Positions 1-6,017 are shown, counted from the stretch's first letter. The stretch is DNA of 9,166 bases from JAPLGD01 sp041302745 (GCA_041302745.1 JBFYQP010000115.1:1-9166); one strand, 5' to 3'. The notes: generated from the letters alone by a model not told the origin. Made by a program: numbers and translations.

Positions 1-665
1 AAGTACGTCTGGTCGTAGAGGCACAGGCACTCGTCGAGGCGGTCGACTTCCTCGAACAGGTCATCATCGCCCGTGTTCGTTCCGTGGCCGGAGTAGAAGA
101 AGAGCAGCGTATCGTAGGGGCTCGCGTCGTCGAGCGCGTTCACCGCGGCGACGACGTTCGCCACCGTCGCCTGGCTGTTCAGAAGCAGCGTCATGTTCGC
201 CGAGCTCCACCCACCGGCGCTCCGCAACCAGGTGTACATGGACTGAGCGTCGTCGTCCGTGAACGAGAGCTTGGGAAGTTCGGTGTAGTCAGCGATCCCG
301 ACGATGATGGCGTAGGTCGTGCCCTGGTGGGCAATGACGTGGCCCGACGCCGTGCTGCCCTCTCCGCTGTCGTCCTTCACGCGCAGGGTGATCGAGTACG
401 TCTCTGCCGCCGTATAGGTGTGGGCTGCGACTTGCCCCGACGCCGTTGTGCCGTCGCCGAAGTCCCACGAGTACGACGACACGTATCCGTCCGGGTCGTA
501 CGAGTCCGACGCATCGAAGACCACGTAGAGAGGCGTTCCGCCCTCCGCCGGCGTGGCGGTGTACAGCGCCACCGGGAGCTCGTTGGGGAAGAGGAAGCAT
601 CCCCCGAGAAGAAGTGAGGCCCCAAGAACAAGCCCAAGCTGGACGCTTCGCACGCCGAGTCTCAT
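1..665 (-). CDS. PKD domain-containing caspase-like (peptidase C14) lipoprotein, 3' end outside window
   Basis: The reading frame is open from an ATG at 665 to the window edge, giving 221 visible residues. An AAAAGGAG ribosome site (673-680) lies 7 nt upstream of the ATG. Residues 1-23 form a lipoprotein signal with lipobox LGGC (Cys23), so the protein is probably anchored outside the cytoplasm. Residues about 30-112 are a PKD (Ig-like) domain with the hallmark WDFGDG at 67-72. From about 118 a caspase fold starts: AIIVGIADY, then FTDDDA, then LLFFYSGHG, which carries the catalytic His194, then DECLCLYD at 211-218, typical of metacaspase-type C14 proteins. The catalytic cysteine would lie beyond the left edge and cannot be checked. 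Bacterial C14 proteins usually cleave after Arg/Lys, or sometimes act as non-catalytic pseudo-proteases. The substrate is unknown. A candidate promoter lies at 713-741. The domain assignment is confident; activity is inferred. Confidence 0.9.
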   Translation of the reverse strand, partial: MRLGVRSVQLGLVLGASLLLGGCFLFPNELPVALYTATPAEGGTPLYVVFDASDSYDPDGYVSSYSWDFGDGTTASGQVAAHTYTAAETYSITLRVKDDSGEGSTASGHVIAHQGTTYAIIVGIADYTELPKLSFTDDDAQSMYTWLRSAGGWSSANMTLLLNSQATVANVVAAVNALDDASPYDTLLFFYSGHGTNTGDDDLFEEVDRLDECLCLYDQTY

Positions 666-1050
666 CGTTCCGCTCCTTTTGCTCCTACACGGCCTTGGCG
701 CTCCGCAGGCCGATCGTACTCGCGGCGAGCCGGCGCGCCAACCCGGCTTCTCCCTCGCTCTCCCCGCGGGGACCGCGAGGAGCCTGGCAGCGAGATACCG
801 TTCCCATCGGCGATTCCCTCGCCCTTGTGTCGCCCCGTCGTGGGGCTTTCACTCGAGGCCCCGGCAGGGTAAACTGGGGACCGTCACCGCGGGTGCCGCG
901 CCCTCACGGAGGCTTCCGGCCGCGGCTCGCGCTGAATAGGGACCAGCGGATCGGGTGCTCCTTATCTACCCGTGATCCTGGTGGGCGTTTCGTGAAGGTG
1001 GACTTGGAAGTAGGGAGCGCAAGGAGCTCCGACAAGAAAAGGGAGTCGAT
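666..1050. other. Divergent intergenic region, no gene seen
   Basis: This 385-bp gap separates the divergent caspase and Ig-like lipoprotein genes. Open frames crossing it lack ribosome sites and recognisable protein character. It contains a candidate minus-strand promoter (713-741), a 12-bp GC palindrome (761-772, TCCCCGCGGGGA), and a small hairpin GCCCC-GTCGT-GGGGC followed by TTT (832-849). For the plus-strand gene only a weak box pair is visible (TTTCGT at 988, TAGGGA at 1011, 17-nt spacer). A small RNA cannot be excluded. Confidence 0.5.
713..741 (-). promoter_or_regulatory. Candidate sigma-70-type promoter of the caspase lipoprotein gene
   Basis: On the minus strand TTGGCG (736-741) and TACGAT (713-718) are separated by exactly 17 nt. 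Transcription would start near 706, about 40 nt before the ATG at 665. The -10 box matches the consensus at T, A, A and T. The call rests on motif and position only. Confidence 0.45.
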
Positions 1051-1716
1051 ATGCTGCGGCGCGTTGGCGTGCTACTGTGCGTAGTTGGTCTGCTGGCTTT
1101 CGCTGTGGGTTGTGGGGGACCGTCCGAGAAGAGCTTCACGGACCTGTCCGATCAAGTTACGGCCATGAAGAAGCAGGTCACCGACCTGCAGACGGCGATC
1201 ACCGGTCTTCAGACGAAGGTTGACGCGGCGACGCAGGCGTCCACGTCCGCGAAGACGGAGATCACGAACCAGGGAACGCAGATGAAGCAGCTGACGACGA
1301 AGCTGTCTTCGCTTGAGACGGCCCTCCAGAATTATGTGGATCCGCCGCTCGTTCTTGAGGTCACCTCCTTGACGTCGCCCGTCAAGCAGGGTGCGAAGGT
1401 TGATCTCGCCGCGAAGACGCGCCCCGGCGCTACCTGCGCGATCGCGATCACCTACCCCGCCGAGACCAAGGTCACGGCTCCAAAGTTGAAGAACGCCGTC
1501 GCCGACAAGACCGGCAAGGTCACCTGGTCCTGGAAGGCCGACAAGAAGCTTCCCGCTGGCACCTACACGGTGAAGATCACGTCGACCGCCGGCGGCAAGA
1601 CGACGACTCAGAGCGCCACGTTCACCGTGACCGCTCCGGAGAAGAAGGTCGAGCCCGCGAAGACGACGAAGACCACGAAGGACACGAAGGACACGAAGTC
1701 CACTGGCGGCAAGTAG
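1051..1716 (+). CDS. Lipoprotein with coiled-coil stalk, Ig-like domain and Lys/Thr-rich tail
   Basis: The product has 221 aa. The ATG is preceded by GGGAG (1041-1045) at 5-nt spacing. Residues 1-21 are a lipoprotein signal ending in AVGC (Cys21). Residues about 29-95 are rich in Gln, Thr, Lys and Ala with regularly spaced Leu/Val/Met, as expected of an extracellular coiled coil resembling Lpp or tail-fibre stalks. Residues about 99-194 resemble a bacterial Ig-like beta-sandwich of the kind with an RPGATCAI signature (125-131), a D-x-x-GKVTWSWK strand and a PAGTYTVKIT strand. The final 25 or so residues are a low-complexity tail of Lys, Thr and Asp (TTKDTKDTK), perhaps binding the cell wall or surface polysaccharide. 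Likely a structural surface protein; no enzyme motif is visible. A strong hairpin terminator follows at 1745. Exact family not recognised. Confidence 0.85.
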   Translation: MLRRVGVLLCVVGLLAFAVGCGGPSEKSFTDLSDQVTAMKKQVTDLQTAITGLQTKVDAATQASTSAKTEITNQGTQMKQLTTKLSSLETALQNYVDPPLVLEVTSLTSPVKQGAKVDLAAKTRPGATCAIAITYPAETKVTAPKLKNAVADKTGKVTWSWKADKKLPAGTYTVKITSTAGGKTTTQSATFTVTAPEKKVEPAKTTKTTKDTKDTKSTGGK

Positions 1717-1744
1717 CGGACTCTGCTCTTCTGCTGTCTAGTGC

Positions 1745-1776
1745 ATTCGGGGACGCTGCCTCCAGCGTCCCCGAAT
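1745..1776 (+). terminator. Perfect 14-bp hairpin, intrinsic-terminator-like
   Basis: ATTCGGGGACGCTG (1745-1758) and its exact complement (1763-1776) flank a CCTC loop, 28 nt after the stop of the lipoprotein gene. The downstream tract is pyrimidine-rich (ctctttctccctctc) rather than pure U, so termination on the plus strand is likely but the U-tract is imperfect. It lies between convergent genes and may also stop transcripts from the DOMON gene, though no U-run follows in that direction. Confidence 0.75.
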
Positions 1777-1853
1777 CTCTTTCTCCCTCTCGTCCTCGCC
1801 CTGCAGCCCGCTTCCCGTGTTCCGCGTGAAGTGCGCGTCAGCGGGGAGGCCGC

Positions 1854-2732
1854 CTACCCCGGATCGAGCCGCATCTTCCCTGCGCCGCGACGGCTGTGGT
1901 ACGTGTCGAAGTCGTCGTTCGTCTCGTGGAAGGAGATCACGATGTCGTATGTGGTTCCCGGCGTGAGCCGCTTGTCGAAACGATCCCCGGAGCTGAGCGC
2001 GATGACGAACTCGACGTGCGTCTTGCCTTCGCTCTCGCGCCCCGCGGCGGCGAGGATGTCGTCCGTCCCCCCGAGGCTCGCGTCGGACGCGTGGGTGAGG
2101 GGTCCATTGCCGTAGTCGTCGCGCGTCCAGAGCTGGCCGTTGCGCACGGCGGCAAGGACGAAGTTCGCCCCCTGCATCCGATCGTCAGGATCGAAGCCGA
2201 TCGCCAAGTACCCCATCCCGGGGCTGGTCAAGCCGACACGCAGGAACGAGGCGTCGTTCGACCAGCGGATCTGGAACCCGCCGGCCTCCGTGGAGTGGGC
2301 GTACTCGCCCTCGTAGATCACTCCGTCGATCGCCGCAGCCACCGGGATCGCAGGAGAAGCCGGCGGCGTCTCCGCGGGTTGCACGACTTGGACGAATGAA
2401 CTCGTCGGCGCCGTCGTGGCGGCCGGGGCCTGCACCACGGTCGTTGCCGGGGCCTGCACTACGGTCGTTGCAGGAGCTTGCACGGTCGTTGCAGGAGCTT
2501 GCACGGTCGTCGGCGGAGCTTGCACCACCGTAGTCGGAGGAGCCTGGGTGGTCGCAGGCACGGCAGGCGGCGGCGTAGGCTTCACGCTTGCGGTCGGCGC
2601 CGCCGGAGGCGCGCTCGGTCCCGCCGCGACGCTCTCGCTCCTCGGCGCCGTCAGCACCAGCACCAGTCCCAGAATCCCTACGGCGAGAAGAACGCCGACG
2701 ATGATCAGCGTTTCCTTACTGATAACCAGCAT
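1854..2732 (-). CDS. Membrane-anchored DOMON-domain protein with Pro/Thr/Val repeat stalk
   Basis: The product has 292 aa. The ATG at 2732 follows a very strong TAAGGAGGGG ribosome site. Residues about 8-28 are one hydrophobic helix with little positive charge before it, acting as an uncleaved N-terminal anchor. Residues 29-130 are a disordered Ala/Pro/Thr/Val linker with six or so copies of a QAP[PA](T)TV unit. Residues about 134-290 match the DOMON beta-sandwich: IDGVIYEGEY start, ASFLRVGL, MGYLAIGFDPDDRMQGANFVLAAV, then SFHETNDDFDTYHSRRGAG. DOMON domains bind haem b or sugars. Met186 (DRMQGAN) and His279 (DTYHSRRG) sit where the axial haem ligands of cytochrome-type DOMONs are expected. 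That points to an extracytoplasmic electron-transfer or redox role, but this is inference. No fused cytochrome b561 or dehydrogenase domain is present. A promoter candidate lies at 2767-2795. Confidence 0.88.
   Translation of the reverse strand: MLVISKETLIIVGVLLAVGILGLVLVLTAPRSESVAAGPSAPPAAPTASVKPTPPPAVPATTQAPPTTVVQAPPTTVQAPATTVQAPATTVVQAPATTVVQAPAATTAPTSSFVQVVQPAETPPASPAIPVAAAIDGVIYEGEYAHSTEAGGFQIRWSNDASFLRVGLTSPGMGYLAIGFDPDDRMQGANFVLAAVRNGQLWTRDDYGNGPLTHASDASLGGTDDILAAAGRESEGKTHVEFVIALSSGDRFDKRLTPGTTYDIVISFHETNDDFDTYHSRRGAGKMRLDPG
2422..2546 (-). repeat. Degenerate in-frame tandem repeat encoding the QAPATTV stalk
   Basis: Units of 21-24 bp lie in tandem inside the DOMON gene. Two neighbouring 21-bp units (2462-2482 and 2483-2503) are identical, and identity runs 7 nt further into the next unit. 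Unit lengths are multiples of three, so copy-number change would lengthen or shorten the stalk without a frameshift. Confidence 0.8.
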
Positions 2733-2766
2733 GCCGCCCCCTCCTTATCGAGCCGTCCACGGATCT

Positions 2767-2795
2767 ACTCTAGAACATCGAATCGCGTGCGACAA
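2767..2795 (-). promoter_or_regulatory. Candidate promoter of the DOMON gene
   Basis: On the minus strand TTGTCG (2790-2795) and TAGAGT (2767-2772) are 17 nt apart, placing the start of transcription near 2760 and leaving a short leader of about 28 nt with the ribosome site. Confidence 0.5.
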
Positions 2796-2923
2796 CCGCC
2801 GACCACGAACGGCCTCCCGAGGCGAACGTCAAGGGCACACCCTCCGGACCTCGAGGCAGGGGCCCGTAGACCCCCAGCAAACCGCCGCACTCGACCTCCG
2901 CGAGCGCGCACTCCCTCGAGTTG

Positions 2924-2952
2924 TTGAGTTGTTTCCCCGCGCTCCGTAGACT
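2924..2952 (+). promoter_or_regulatory. Candidate promoter of the small hydrophobic protein gene
   Basis: TTGAGT (2924-2929) and TAGACT (2947-2952) are separated by 17 nt. Transcription would start near 2959, about 20 nt ahead of the ATG at 2979, leaving just the ribosome site. A loose inverted repeat ACTCGA/TCGAGT (2889-2894/2916-2921) abuts the -35 box and might be an operator, but it is short. Confidence 0.5.
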
Positions 2953-2978
2953 CAGGCACGGTCAGGAAAGGAGCCGGA

Positions 2979-3440
2979 ATGCGCCCTCGAATCGAAGCTC
3001 TCGCTGTCGCTATCCTGTTGGCGGGCTGTGTCTCCGCGTCCGCGAACCCTACGTTCGGTGAAGTCCTCGTCGAGGGCACGCTCGGTCTTCTCGGCGGCGC
3101 GGCCGGAGCGGCGTTCTCGATCGCCGCCGTCGGGGAGATCGCACCGCTCGTTCCCTCGTCCCAGAGCGGGCTCGTCGTCGTCGCGACACTCGCCCTCGGC
3201 ACCGGAGTGGGCGCTTCGGCGGGGGTCCTCGCGGCCGGCGACCTCCTCGACCTCGATGCCCGACCGCTCGCCTGCCTGTCGGGAGGTCTTCTCGGCGGCC
3301 TCGCAGCCGCGCTCGCTGAGCCGATCCTCTACCTTCTGGGCGTGCCCGAAGCCGTCGCCGAGTTCCTCGGATTCGCGCTCCTCCCGATCCTCCCCGCCGT
3401 CGGCGCCACGCTGGGACTCCATCTCGCGCCACGCCCCTAG
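2979..3440 (+). CDS. Small hydrophobic Gly/Ala/Leu-rich exported or membrane protein, function unknown
   Basis: The product has 153 aa. The ATG has AAAGGAG (2967-2973) at 5-nt spacing. The N-terminus is a signal-like helix ending in LAGC (Cys17), a plausible lipobox; SASAN just after it could instead be a signal-peptidase I site. The rest is almost entirely hydrophobic, with up to four membrane-like segments at roughly 31-54, 62-88, 98-120 and 126-149. These are rich in GG/GA/GxxxG patterns that allow tight helix packing. The few charged residues sit in the loops (GDLLDLDAR at 87-95). I do not recognise a family. It may be a glycine-zipper-type envelope protein or a small integral membrane protein. 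The promoter at 2924-2952 and the ribosome site argue that the gene is real. The nuclease gene follows 132 nt downstream on the same strand with no strong terminator between, so co-transcription is possible. Confidence 0.75.
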   Translation: MRPRIEALAVAILLAGCVSASANPTFGEVLVEGTLGLLGGAAGAAFSIAAVGEIAPLVPSSQSGLVVVATLALGTGVGASAGVLAAGDLLDLDARPLACLSGGLLGGLAAALAEPILYLLGVPEAVAEFLGFALLPILPAVGATLGLHLAPRP

Positions 3441-3572
3441 CAGTCGGCTCCCGCCGGACCGTCCCTCCTCTTCTGTTGCCTAGTGCCTTTCCTTTGCTTC
3501 CCTTTCATGGTTGACTCTTCTAGTTCTCGCCAGGACACGCTCGTACAGTGGAACGGAGGAGCGGAGGGAACC

Positions 3573-4439
3573 ATGTCCAGGCGATGGGCGATCGGGCTCG
3601 CAGTCCTTGCAGCCGCGGGACTCTGCGTCGCGCTCCTCCCCGTCGCTGACCTCTCGCCCGCGGATCGCACGAACTGCGGGCCGGTCTTCGGCGGCATCCC
3701 TCTCGCCGTGGATCCGACGGGCGCACTCACAACCGATGGCTTCGTGGTCCTTCCCAGCCGGGTCTTCGTCGTGGGCTACGACAACGTCCGCATGGACCCC
3801 CTCTGGGTCTCCTACTGCGTGATTGCGCCGGTGCAGAGCGGCTCAGGCCGGTCCCGACCGTGGAAGACGGACGCGCGCACGACGGCCCGAGTCTCGGACG
3901 ACGACTTCAAGTACACCGAAGGCGACTACGACCGCGGTCACATGGCGCCCAAAGCGGCCATGTATCGCTCGTACGGCCAGGCGGCCGTGGACGACACCTA
4001 CACCCTGACGAACGCCTGCCCTCAGCGTCACGCGTTCAACGACGGCGTGTGGGGCGACCTTGAGGACCTCGTGAGGGACGAGTACTGCGTCGGCTGTGAT
4101 GAGGTCTGGGTCGTCTGTGGTCCCGTGTTCGACGACTCGAACGGCAGGGCCTTCCTCGCCAAGGAGAACGCACACGCCGACTTGCCGCAGAAGCCTGTCG
4201 AGATCCCGGACGCCTTCTACTGCATCCTGGTCGACCTCGTCGATGGCTCCCCGCGCGCGCTCGCCTTCCTGATCGACCACAGCGAGGGGTACTCCAAGGA
4301 AGACGCCAAGCCGAGGCTCTCGAGATTCCTCGTCAGCATCGATCGGCTCGAGCAGCTGACCGGACTCGATTACTTCTGGTCTCTCGACGACGCCATCGAG
4401 AGTCCGCTCGAATCGACCGCCGCCGCGCGCATGTGGTAG
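3573..4439 (+). CDS. Exported DNA/RNA non-specific endonuclease (NUC1/EndoG-type, beta-beta-alpha-Me)
   Basis: The product has 288 aa from the ATG at 3573, chosen because GGAGG (3563-3567) sits 5 nt upstream and an export signal starts there. An in-frame ATG 90 nt upstream (3483) has no ribosome site and would bury the signal. Residues about 5-24 are a hydrophobic signal or anchor helix. The catalytic motif DRGHMAP is at 120-126, with His123 the general base. The partner pattern N-x3-W-x3-E (Asn156, Trp160, Glu164) has the same spacing as Asn119/Trp123/Glu127 of Serratia nuclease, where Asn holds the Mg2+. TNACPQ precedes it, as in the family. The enzyme should cut DNA and RNA outside the cytoplasm, for nutrition, biofilm DNA removal or defence against other cells. 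Several extra cysteines (for example Cys35, Cys82, Cys149, Cys172, Cys175, Cys182) suggest disulfides. No immunity gene is evident next door. TTGACT (3511-3516) lacks a good -10 box, so the promoter is unclear. Confidence 0.92.
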   Translation: MSRRWAIGLAVLAAAGLCVALLPVADLSPADRTNCGPVFGGIPLAVDPTGALTTDGFVVLPSRVFVVGYDNVRMDPLWVSYCVIAPVQSGSGRSRPWKTDARTTARVSDDDFKYTEGDYDRGHMAPKAAMYRSYGQAAVDDTYTLTNACPQRHAFNDGVWGDLEDLVRDEYCVGCDEVWVVCGPVFDDSNGRAFLAKENAHADLPQKPVEIPDAFYCILVDLVDGSPRALAFLIDHSEGYSKEDAKPRLSRFLVSIDRLEQLTGLDYFWSLDDAIESPLESTAAARMW

Positions 4440-4443
4440 GCGG

Positions 4444-4465
4444 CCCGCACGGCAATCCGCGCGGG
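4444..4465 (-). terminator. GC-rich hairpin between convergent genes, possible terminator
   Basis: In the 30-nt gap between the nuclease stop and the stop of the glycine-rich protein, CCCGCaCGG and CCGcGCGGG pair around a CAAT loop. In plus-strand RNA there is one A-C mismatch. In minus-strand RNA the same position is a G-U pair, so the stem is unbroken. No U-tract follows in either direction, so any termination would be inefficient or factor-assisted. Confidence 0.4.
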
Positions 4466-4469
4466 ACGT

Positions 4470-5855
4470 CTACGGGGTCGCCGACACGATGCCGATCTGT
4501 CCCATACCCGCACTCAGCGTGATCTGCGTCGTCCCGGCGCCGAGAACGGCATGGAGCGTTCGCCGAACGACCCCCTGCGGAGCGGCCGCCACATCCGGGA
4601 AGCCCGCGATCGTAAGCTCGCCCAGTCCCACCGAGGCCGCGATCGTCGCCGACACATCGGGAAGGACGACAAGCTGGATCTCCCCCATTCCGACACGGGC
4701 CGTCAGCTCGCTCACGTGCGTTCTCGAGAGCGACAACGACCCGACGCCCGCGGTGACCGACAGCGAGGCAGCCTGGATGTCGTCGAGCACGATCTCCCCG
4801 GCGCCAAGCGAAACCGAGACGTCGGCTCCAGCGTACGACATGATCTCGATTCGGCCGGCGCCGCTCACCACGTCGAGGCTCGTCCCCGCGGGGACGCGGA
4901 GCGCGTAGTCGACGTCACCAATGCCCACCGTGCGCATCGAAACCCCTGTGGCGGTCTGCGCCACATCCACTTGGAGGCTCGAGAGACCCTGCGGGCGCGG
5001 TGCACGCCGCACGGCCTCCCACTCGACCGCGCGCGCAGACGCCGTCTGGGACGGCGCTACGACGTACGAGGTGATCCGAATGGTCCCCGCCCCGTTCTCG
5101 AGCGAGAGGTTCGTGGCGCTCCCAAGGTCGATCGACCCACCGCTCGTCGCCGTCTTCTCCGCGCCGCCATTGGCGCCTCCGCCTCCGATTCCGCCGAACA
5201 CAAGCGAGAACCCCAGGAACGGCCCGGAGAGGTCGAGGGACGGCGCCGGAATGCCAACTCCATCGCCGAAGTCGACGCCGACGACCGGCAGGAGGTACCC
5301 GATGCGCACCTCCAGGCCCATGAAGCCGAGGACCTGGGCTTCCATGCTCACGTACGGAAGGATGAACCCGAAGGCCCGCACGATCTCCCGTGTCTCCACA
5401 GGCACCGGGACGACGCCGCGACCACCCTGCATCGGGACGACGTCCCAGAAGGAGAGGTCGAGGACCGCCGCCCCGCCGCCGAGCACGACGCCCAACGTCA
5501 GGACGGAGCGCTCACTCCCACCAACGGCAAATCCGACGTCGAACCCGCCGGCGCCGACCACGAGCTCCGCCGAACGATCGGCCCCTTCCGACTCCGCCAC
5601 GACACCGAAGCCCATCCCACCGAACGCCATCCCGCCGATCACGCCGCCGCGGCCGCTGCCGCCGCCGCCGATGAGGAAGCCTCCCTCGAGCGGATCGAGC
5701 CCGTTCTCCAACAGGAACGCATCGATTCCTGCCAGATCCGGGAAGAACGCCATCGCGCCGCCGCCGCCGAACCCAAAGCCCATCGTCTCTCCGAGGCTCC
5801 CGAGCGAAACGCACAGCGCAGCCAGACAAGTCAGTGCCAGAATACCCTTTCTCAT
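4470..5855 (-). CDS. Exported glycine-rich protein with C-terminal 19-residue beta-solenoid repeats (DUF4097/adhesin-like)
   Basis: The product has 461 aa. The ATG at 5855 has AGGAGG (5861-5866) at 5-nt spacing. Residues 1-22 are a Sec signal peptide (MRKGILALTCLAALCVSLG). Residues about 24-225 are very rich in Gly and in alternating hydrophobic strands (GGMAFGGMGFG, LTLGVVLGGGAAVLDL, LEVRIGYLLP), which suggests a membrane beta-barrel or other all-beta envelope domain. A Gly/Asn linker (222-240) joins it to residues about 245-461. There a G-x-G-x-[IL]-x-[IL] unit recurs at 255, 311, 332, 351, 370, 389, 410, 439 and 450, with exact 19-residue steps from 332 to 389. That pattern fits a right-handed beta-solenoid like the DUF4097/DUF2807 putative adhesin domains. 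It probably acts as a surface structural or adhesive protein; no catalytic motif is seen. Its start region is duplicated 162 bp upstream (6007-6042). Confidence 0.85.
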   Translation of the reverse strand: MRKGILALTCLAALCVSLGSLGETMGFGFGGGGAMAFFPDLAGIDAFLLENGLDPLEGGFLIGGGGSGRGGVIGGMAFGGMGFGVVAESEGADRSAELVVGAGGFDVGFAVGGSERSVLTLGVVLGGGAAVLDLSFWDVVPMQGGRGVVPVPVETREIVRAFGFILPYVSMEAQVLGFMGLEVRIGYLLPVVGVDFGDGVGIPAPSLDLSGPFLGFSLVFGGIGGGGANGGAEKTATSGGSIDLGSATNLSLENGAGTIRITSYVVAPSQTASARAVEWEAVRRAPRPQGLSSLQVDVAQTATGVSMRTVGIGDVDYALRVPAGTSLDVVSGAGRIEIMSYAGADVSVSLGAGEIVLDDIQAASLSVTAGVGSLSLSRTHVSELTARVGMGEIQLVVLPDVSATIAASVGLGELTIAGFPDVAAAPQGVVRRTLHAVLGAGTTQITLSAGMGQIGIVSATP

Positions 5856-5880
5856 CGGATCCTCCTGCAGAACGAAGAGG
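5845..5880 (-). repeat. Leader/start repeat, copy A (glycine-rich protein gene)
   Basis: This 36-bp block contains the ribosome site, the ATG and the first three codons of the glycine-rich protein gene. It matches 32 of 36 positions of copy B at 6007-6042, including the uninterrupted shared core GCAGGAGGATCCGATG. A further GATTGC[AG]G match lies upstream in both copies, 45-50 nt before each ATG. Confidence 0.85.
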
Positions 5881-5907
5881 CGTGAGCCGCCCGCGGCCCT
5901 GCAATCG

Positions 5908-5930
5908 GTGTCCCTCCTCTAGCGGGACAC
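5908..5930 (-). other. Hairpin GTGTCCC/GGGACAC between micro-ORF and glycine-rich protein gene
   Basis: A perfect 7-bp stem (5908-5914 with 5924-5930) encloses a 9-nt loop that contains the TAG stop of the 32-codon micro-ORF (5919-5921). It lies in the leader of the glycine-rich protein gene, about 53 nt before its ATG. No U-run follows, so it is more likely a leader structure than a terminator. It could also be chance. Confidence 0.45.
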
Positions 5931-6017
5931 AAGTCCGACCGCCCGGCGAACTGCGCGACGAATCGCTCGCCCGACGGCTCGAACGGCAAGCACCAAGACC
6001 AAGCGGCCCTTTCCCAT
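5919..6017 (-). CDS. Putative 32-aa cationic amphipathic peptide, or relic of a duplicated gene start
   Basis: The ATG at 6017 is preceded by the same AGGAGG-ATCCG-ATG initiation region as the glycine-rich protein gene (copy B of the 36-bp repeat). The frame then runs 32 codons to TAG. The product begins MGKGRLVLVLAV, like a shortened version of the neighbour's signal peptide MRKGILALTC. It continues with RAVGRAIRRAVRRAVGLV, which as a helix puts Arg13, 17, 20, 21, 24 and 25 largely on one face and Val/Ile/Ala on the other. It has eight Arg, one Lys and no acidic residue, a membrane-active peptide profile. Two readings are open: a translated micro-protein or leader peptide coupled to the downstream gene, or a decayed paralogue of which only the start survives. 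Arg/Ala/Val codons are common by chance in GC-rich DNA, so confidence is low. Confidence 0.35.
   Translation of the reverse strand: MGKGRLVLVLAVRAVGRAIRRAVRRAVGLVSR

Noticed and set aside
84..1084. Long plus-strand open frames across the caspase gene and the following gap
   Set aside because: They are antisense shadows of the minus-strand caspase frame: Arg/Val-rich, no ribosome site, no domain character. The minus frame shows lipobox, PKD and C14 motifs.
2416..2949. Plus-strand frame of 177 codons with Ala-Cys-Thr-Val-Val repeats
   Set aside because: The repeats are the antisense reading of the QAPATTV stalk of the DOMON gene, and the frame runs through that gene's promoter.
2952..3422. 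Minus-strand frame of 156 codons, highly charged (Glu/Arg-rich)
   Set aside because: It is the complement of the hydrophobic protein gene; it lacks a ribosome site, and the plus-strand frame has both promoter and ribosome site.
3483..3572. Upstream ATG start for the nuclease (30 extra residues)
   Set aside because: There is no ribosome site before 3483, and the extension would precede the export signal. The ATG at 3573 has GGAGG at 5 nt.
4551..5885. 444-codon plus-strand frame
   Set aside because: It is antisense to the glycine-rich protein gene. Its Arg/His/Asp-rich composition is typical of a GC-rich shadow frame.
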